Assembly (NCBI GenBank): GCA_030141605.1
Contig: JAQGDQ010000322.1
Location: 94,501-158,500, forward strand
DNA: 64,000 bases
Source: Tubiluchus corallicola
Taxonomy: Eukaryota > Priapulida > Priapulimorpha > Priapulimorphida > Tubiluchidae
Direction: 5' to 3'
Numbering within the stretch: the first letter of the stretch is position 1; every line of letters begins with the position of its first letter. The position numbers and the translations under genes were made by a program. Below, piece after piece: positions 58,486 through 64,000 of the stretch. A model generated the notes under the pieces. The model searched no databases. It was not told where the DNA came from and saw nothing but the letters and a program-made list of their open reading frames with translations.

Positions 58486-60259
58486 ATTAGAAGTTTTCGG
58501 TAAAAAAGTTCCACATTAGTTATTGTTCTGTTAAAGTGCCGAACAAGCACTTTGCAAAAAATTGCAGTAACTGGACAATTAACTATAACCAAACATACGT
58601 TATATGACGTAAACTCAATAATGTGTTTCAACGTGTATAAACTTGCTATGGAAAATAATGTCACGCTAGATGTATTTAGAAATCTTCAGGTACTATTCCG
58701 TAAAAAGTTACTTAGCAAATTGTTCAAGTTGTACAGAAAACAGAATTTTAGTTTTTTTATCAAAGAATCAACTGAGAAAAAGATTAGAATGTGGTGTCTT
58801 TTTAAATTAATTGCTTTGTCTTCTTGTATGTAAATAATATCCGTACTTGTTTTTGTTTTGTTGTTGTTGTCAGTGTTTAACATTTATACTTTGCTAAAAA
58901 CTATTTATACTTACAGTGTCTAATATTTATATTTTGCTATTCAGTGTTTAACTTTTTTACTACTAGTTTGCTATTTTTTTTAAATTTAACCGCTTATGTA
59001 ATATAACTGTATATGTAATACGGTAACTTAACTGTATATGTAAATTCGAAAATAAATCATGTTACTAATACGTAGTTATACCATTTATACGTGGTAAGAC
59101 AAGTTTATTGTTTTAATAGCAAGAAGTAAACTAAACAATGATTAAAATGAGTTGACCAGCATCATGAAAATCTCATGGCACATGTACACTAACCACACAC
59201 ACTGTGAACAACAACCTTGCACAGTTTTCTTACACAACTTTTCAATAAACCAAACAGCTGTACGAGATACTTAATTGCAAAAAAACATCAGATTATGTTA
59301 GTCTTTCTCAACGTTTGTTATTTTGACCAGAGCTACAAGTTTACAAGTTTCTCTATGCCAGCTATAAAAACCAAAAAAAAAATTTTGCCACTTTTTCAGT
59401 TTTAACATACGTAACATACATCATCTAAACATAATGAACTCAAAATCGGTCTCAAACTTTCAGACTTCAACATTCATTCTCATCACATTTCTTGTAAAGA
59501 CACAAACAAAATCATCAAAATACAATTAGTTCTGAACATTCACACAAACAAAGTTAGGCAATGGATACCATTGAAAAAATATTCTGCAAATGCATAACCA
59601 GTATAATTATTATATATTATTGTTAGCATTATCTAAAATACATTACATTAATAATTTACCTGCATATTTACAAGCATAAAATACTGAATTGAATACAGCA
59701 TTTTAATAACACGTTTAATAATAAGTTTTTCGTATTTTTATTTGAACTTTCAAAATTTTACAGAGAAAAACACAGACTATTGAAACTCTAAATCGAATCG
59801 ACACACTTAGAAATGCCATAAAAGTTTTGGTCAATGTTTCACAAGCTACGAAGAAGCAAATGTTGTTTTTTACAATTTCCTAAATAGTTTTGTTAAAGTA
59901 CACGATGCATCGTTTACGTACAATCCCTACAACAGCAAACACCAGATCCTGCATTGTCGGTAAGGACACAAGTACTTTTGACTAGCAAACAGAACAAAGT
60001 ACAAAAGATGAAGTGGATTACACACGATATACATTTACTCCATCATGTAACTTGGCAACGTATTGCACAAAATAATAAAGAAGCTGGACCCTATAACGCA
60101 AAATTTGACTCCTAAAATGTTTTGAAATGTAGCACAACTGAAAATATTTTACTAAAAAAAACATCTAACAATAAATTTACAACAAATTGTCTGTATTTAC
60201 TGTATTGTTAACAAACAAAGCACACTTAGTGTACGTAACACAACTACACAAATGTGAAT
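58486..60259. other. Intergenic region between OPLAH and the DNAJB6-like gene
   Basis: AT-rich, no gene recognised. The left part of the 3' UTR of the DNAJB6-like gene should lie in its right half. Confidence 0.5.
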
Positions 60260-60362
60260 TTATTTCTTGTCAGCTATAGCTTGTTGTACACCGTTCACAG
60301 TTTTAGACTTGAGTACGCCATCTTCAAGTACCGTCACTGTTTCAACACCATTGTCTATCACT
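60260..60362 (-). CDS. DNAJB6: DNAJB6-like terminal coding exon
   Basis: Acceptor TTTTCCAG|AGTGAT; VIDNGVETVTVLEDGVLKSK to IADKK and TAA. The phase fits the previous exon (AA + A). AATAAA overlaps the stop codon but is unlikely to be the poly(A) signal. Confidence 0.87.
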
Positions 60363-62840
60363 CTGGAAAAGAATGGTACAGTATTGAACGTCAAAACAAT
60401 GAAAAGACAATGCACATTAAAACAATGTGCAGTATAATTGGTGCAGTAGTGATCATTACAACAATGTACAGTACAATCCACATTAAAACAATGCGCACTA
60501 TAACTGGTATAGTATGATCATTAAAACAATGTACAGTACAATCCACATTAAACAAATGTACAGTAGAATCCACATTAAAACAATGTGCAGTACAATCAAG
60601 TACTCAACGACCTCACTTACTTATCATGTTGCTGATTGTGGCAGAACCGGGATCTAATTAATTTATCAAGAACACAGAGCTGGCAGATGTGTCTTACCAT
60701 TAGACTTATACACATTCTCCTCCCAATGAGATAAATACTGTAAGCAGTATGGCGGATAAAACTGCCTAAGTGATTTTTCTGGTAGACACCCATGCATTTA
60801 CCAGCCAGGCTCAGCACTGCTTTATTTCCGTTTACTAAGCAGCACATGATGAGTACTCCACCTATATTTCCCATCTTACAATGTCTTATTAATGCCACAA
60901 AACAACATATACCGTATACCATGAAATGAATCTGTGCTGGAAATATGAAATTACACTAGTAATGAAGCCACTCAGCGGCTTCTTAGAGCAGAATGTTAGA
61001 TAATACGAGCACTAATTAGTGCCAGCGCATGTTAGTAATCAGCAAATGAAAGGCGCCGCCTATAGTTGTCGCTTCCTATGCCTTATTCAGACAGTCTTGT
61101 TTTCATTACAATTGATTGCTGCTGACTCTGGCATACTAGTGAAGGCTGAAGATTGTTCAAACACTTTCTCGCGTGTTTTTTTTACTTTTTACATGCTTTT
61201 TTACTCTTTTTGTTGTACTTCTGAGGGAAATAAATACCGTATTTTCCCGTGTATAAGAGACCCTTTTTTGCTCAGAATTTTCACTTTAAAAATAGCGGGT
61301 CTCTTATACATGGGAGTAAGACATTTCAATAAGATGCATAAATTGTGACACTAATGATTTTAAAGAAATAAGTGCTCTACAACTGTTTTATTTCGAATAA
61401 TTATAGTTTCCTTTCAATAAATCTTCTCCATGGCTAAATTCTAATGATAAAATTAATGTACCGGGTAAGTTATTATTTTTTTAAACGTCTCTGGTATTGG
61501 AGAGAAATCGATTGTTCTGCAGCCAATCAACGCATCTGCATAAGCTCTCTGCATGCCCGTCGAGGTCATTGATACGTCGGCAGAGGTCAACGAGATGAGT
61601 CAGCCTAAGCAAGGCGTGTCGCGTTCGACTATGAAGCGGTTGTAAGCAATACAAGCATCGTGACACAGGCATTATCTCCTCGTTTTCCTGTTACAGGTTT
61701 GCAGGTACGCACTTTAATATATACCAGTACTCTTTTTCTACAACACATTAACTGGTTTTATTGTGTTTTCAGTACCGCACTGAGTCGAAAAAAGTTGTAC
61801 TCTACCCTCTAAAAATGTCCGTCTGAAAAAACTTTTTTCCAGAATTTTTGCCTAAAAATTGAAGGGGTCTCTTATACACGGGAAAATACGGTAATATAAT
61901 GTATAATTACAAAATTTAGCTATTCAGGTCATAATCAAAAAGAGTAAGCATTCTCTAACAGAAAGCGAATTTTAAATGAATTGAGTTTCTGGTTTTCAAA
62001 CTGAAACCAAAGCGAATTTCAACAGTTTCGAATACGAATCAAATGCAAATTCAGCTTCAAAAATTTCCGAATAAGTTTTCGAATCGCTAAAATAAGAGCA
62101 CTCTCACAATGATCGTGCATAGTACTTGATTTAGTTCTGCAGTAAAAACACTAATAATTTGTTTGTAAACCGTACACAGAAATCACAGCTAAATTGTTCT
62201 GACTGCATTGTTCTGAAGCAATCTGTCTTTCAAAGAATAAAACACAAATATAACATACCTAGACTTACTCAACGATCCACAGTAACAATGAACAATTTCA
62301 ACCATGGCAGTAACTACAGTGCACATTTTTCACACCATTTATTCATAAACAGTAACATTCCAAAATCAAGTTCTATTTCAGCAGTAGTGGATTTACGTGC
62401 CAAGCAAAAATACATTCATTTCACATCACAGCTCTGATAAATATCTGCCGACTCAGTGTCTCATCTTAGATGGTGTTCAGATATACGATAAAAAACAATT
62501 TCAGCTTTTGTCTTATCAAAGCTGCAGAATTTGCAAAGATCAAAACAAAATATAATGGTAGCTGCTGAACACATGACAGCTCATACAGGAAAAAATATCT
62601 TCACCCATGAATTCTGCTCATAGCAACTTTCATGCACTTTGGAGATTTTGGTAAAACACTAAGACTCTTAAAACGGTAACACCGTGTTTCAAGATAATGT
62701 AAACTTACTTTTTTGTTACTAATTTCTTTCCGTTAATAAACTTTGTGGACGTGGAGGTTTTGCGTACTTTCATTCCTGCTGTTGAGTCTCCTCCCGTGGG
62801 CCGCATACTACTTGAGCTACTGAAGAATGAGGTGAAACCG
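60260..62840 (-). CDS. DNAJB6: DNAJB6-like Hsp40 co-chaperone, C-terminal part (gene runs off right edge)
   Basis: Two terminal coding exons, 62840-62709 and 60362-60260. They encode GFTSFFSSSSSMRPTGGDST, then TSTKFINGKKLVTKKVIDNG and VETVTVLEDGVLKSKTVNG, ending ADKK. This is the Ser/Phe-rich and C-terminal beta-strand part of class B J-proteins of the DNAJB6/B2/B8 group (TSTK..NGRK.TTKR..ENG.E.VEV.EDG.LKS). In that group these regions hold aggregation-prone clients. The J domain and G/F region lie outside the window. The acceptor of the first of these exons is multiplied in an array reaching the window end. The exact paralogue cannot be settled from the tail alone. Confidence 0.82.
60405..60605. 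repeat. Short degenerate tandem repeat
   Basis: Four to five units built on CATTAAAACAATGTACAGTA and CAATC, in the last DNAJB6-like intron. Confidence 0.75.
61235..61893. mobile_element. DNA transposon remnant with 27-bp terminal inverted repeats
   Basis: About 659 bp bounded by TACCGTATTTTCCCGTGTAT AAGAGACCC and its inverse. A third partial inverted copy at 61291-61318 (GGGTCTCTTATACATGGGAG) makes a hairpin of about 80 bp with the left end. A GC-richer stretch at 61490-61690 may be a coding remnant, but I cannot identify it. Confidence 0.82.
62709..62840 (-). CDS. DNAJB6: DNAJB6-like penultimate coding exon
   Basis: Acceptor TTTTACAG|CGGTTT, donor AAAAA|GTAAGT (phase 2). Encodes GFTSFFSSSSSMRPTGGDST to NGKKLVTK. 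Its first 25 or so bases plus the acceptor are the unit of the 52-bp array. Confidence 0.85.
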
Positions 62841-64000
62841 CTGTAAAATGAAAAACAAACTGCTTGAGTTACTGAAGAATGAGGTGAAACTACTGTAAAA
62901 TGAAAAACAAACTGCTTGAGCAACTGAAGAATGAGGTGAAACTACTGTAAAATGAAAAACAAACTGCTTGAGCAACTGAAGAATGAGGTGAAACTGCTGT
63001 AAAATGAAAAACAAACTGCATTCAGCTACTGAAGAATGAGGTGAAACCGCTGTAAAATGAAAAACAAACTGCATTCAGCTACTGAAGAATGAGGTGAAAC
63101 CGCTGTAAAATGAAAAACAAACTGCTTGAGCTACTGAAGAATGAGGTGAAACCGCTGTAAAATGAAAAACAAACTGCTTGAGCTACTGAAGAATGAGGTG
63201 AAACCGCTGTAAAATGAAAAACAAACTGCATTCAGCTACTGAAGAATGAGGCGAAACTGCTGTAAAATGAAAAACAAACTGCTTGAACTACTGAAGAATG
63301 AGGCGAAACCGCTGTAAAATGAAAAACAAACTGCTTGAGCTACTGAAGAATGAGGTGAAACCGCCGTAAAATGAAAAACAAACTGCATTCAGCTACTGAA
63401 GAATGAGGTGAAACCGCTGTAAAATGAAAAACAAACTGCTTGAGCTACTGAAGAATGAGGTGAAACCGCTGTAAAATGAAAAACAAACTGTTTGAGCCAC
63501 TGAAGAATGAGGTGAAACCGCTGTAAAATGAAAAACAAACTGCTTGAGCTACTGAAGAATGAGGTGAAACCGCTGTAAAATGAAAAACAAACTGCATTCA
63601 ACTACTGAAGAATGAGGTGAAACCGCTGTAAAATGAAAAACAAACTGCTTGAGCTACTGAAGAATGAGGCGAAACTGCTGTAAAATGAAAAACAAACTGC
63701 TTGAGCTACTGAAGAATGAGGCGAAACCGCTGTAAAATGAAAAACAAACTGCTTGAGCTACTGAAGAATGAGGCGAAACCGCTGTAAAATGAAAAACAAA
63801 CTGCATGAGCTACTGAAGAATGAGGTGAAACCGCTGTAAAATGAAAAACAAACTGCTTGAGCTACTGAAGAATGAGGTGAAACCGCTGTAAAATGAAAAA
63901 CAAACTGCTTGAGCTACTGAAGAATGAGGTGAAACCGCTGTAAAATGAAAAACAAACTGCATTCAGCTACTGAAGAATGAGGTGAAACCGCTGTAAAATG
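62818..64000 (-). repeat. 52-bp array copying the DNAJB6-like acceptor
   Basis: At least 22 units, running off the right edge. On the minus strand each reads TTTGTTTTTCATTTTACAG|C, continuing GGTTTCACCTCATTCTTCAG. So each has the polypyrimidine tract, AG and the start of the exon encoding GFTSFFSS. Variants alternate between CTTGAGCTA and CATTCAGCTA endings. Confidence 0.96.

Noticed and set aside
60617-60922. 101-residue minus-strand frame in the last DNAJB6-like intron
   Set aside because: No recognised domain, no splice-consistent link to the gene, and ordinary intron base composition.
61481-61672. 63-residue frame as a transposase fragment
   Set aside because: GC-richer and inside a transposon, but I see no catalytic or DNA-binding motif, so it is left as a possible remnant only.

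Overview
The window is metazoan nuclear DNA: AT-rich, long introns, GT-AG (once GC-AG) splicing, tRNA-derived SINEs, several families of short DNA transposons and very many minisatellites. The proteins are ordinary animal ones and resemble invertebrate rather than vertebrate versions. The phylum cannot be fixed from the sequence alone. Every recognisable gene lies on the minus strand.

Layout, left to right. (1) 799-6474: first five coding exons of a GMC-family flavin oxidoreductase; the rest lies beyond the left edge. (2) 6475-10649: intergenic, made of repeats and transposon copies. (3) 10650-57636: a complete 5-oxoprolinase gene (OPLAH), rebuilt here exon by exon. All junctions keep frame, giving 31 coding positions and 1298 residues. 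Position 27 exists as two alternative-looking copies (27a and 27b) only 57 nt apart. (4) 30168-31346: an intronless ankyrin-repeat/SOCS-box gene nested in OPLAH intron 18, on the same strand. (5) 57637-60259: intergenic. (6) 60260-62840: the last two coding exons of a DNAJB6-like co-chaperone, continuing beyond the right edge.

The genes do not form an obvious pathway. OPLAH closes the gamma-glutamyl (glutathione) cycle, the GMC enzyme is a membrane-anchored flavin oxidoreductase, the DNAJ protein is an Hsp70 partner, and the ANK-SOCS protein is a likely ubiquitin-ligase substrate adaptor.

The most unusual property is how the minisatellites are placed. Five independent arrays are tandem copies of an exon/intron junction, splice site included: a GC donor (about 50 copies), a GT donor with 48 nt of exon (15 copies), another donor (about 13 copies) and two acceptors (about 15 and at least 22 copies). 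A sixth array is fused to a donor. Splice-site multiplication is thus recurrent across this locus, in three exon contexts of OPLAH and in both flanking genes.

The second main observation is the OPLAH exon 27 duplication. The two 75-nt exons keep frame and splice sites and differ mostly at silent positions, which predicts two enzyme isoforms by mutually exclusive splicing.
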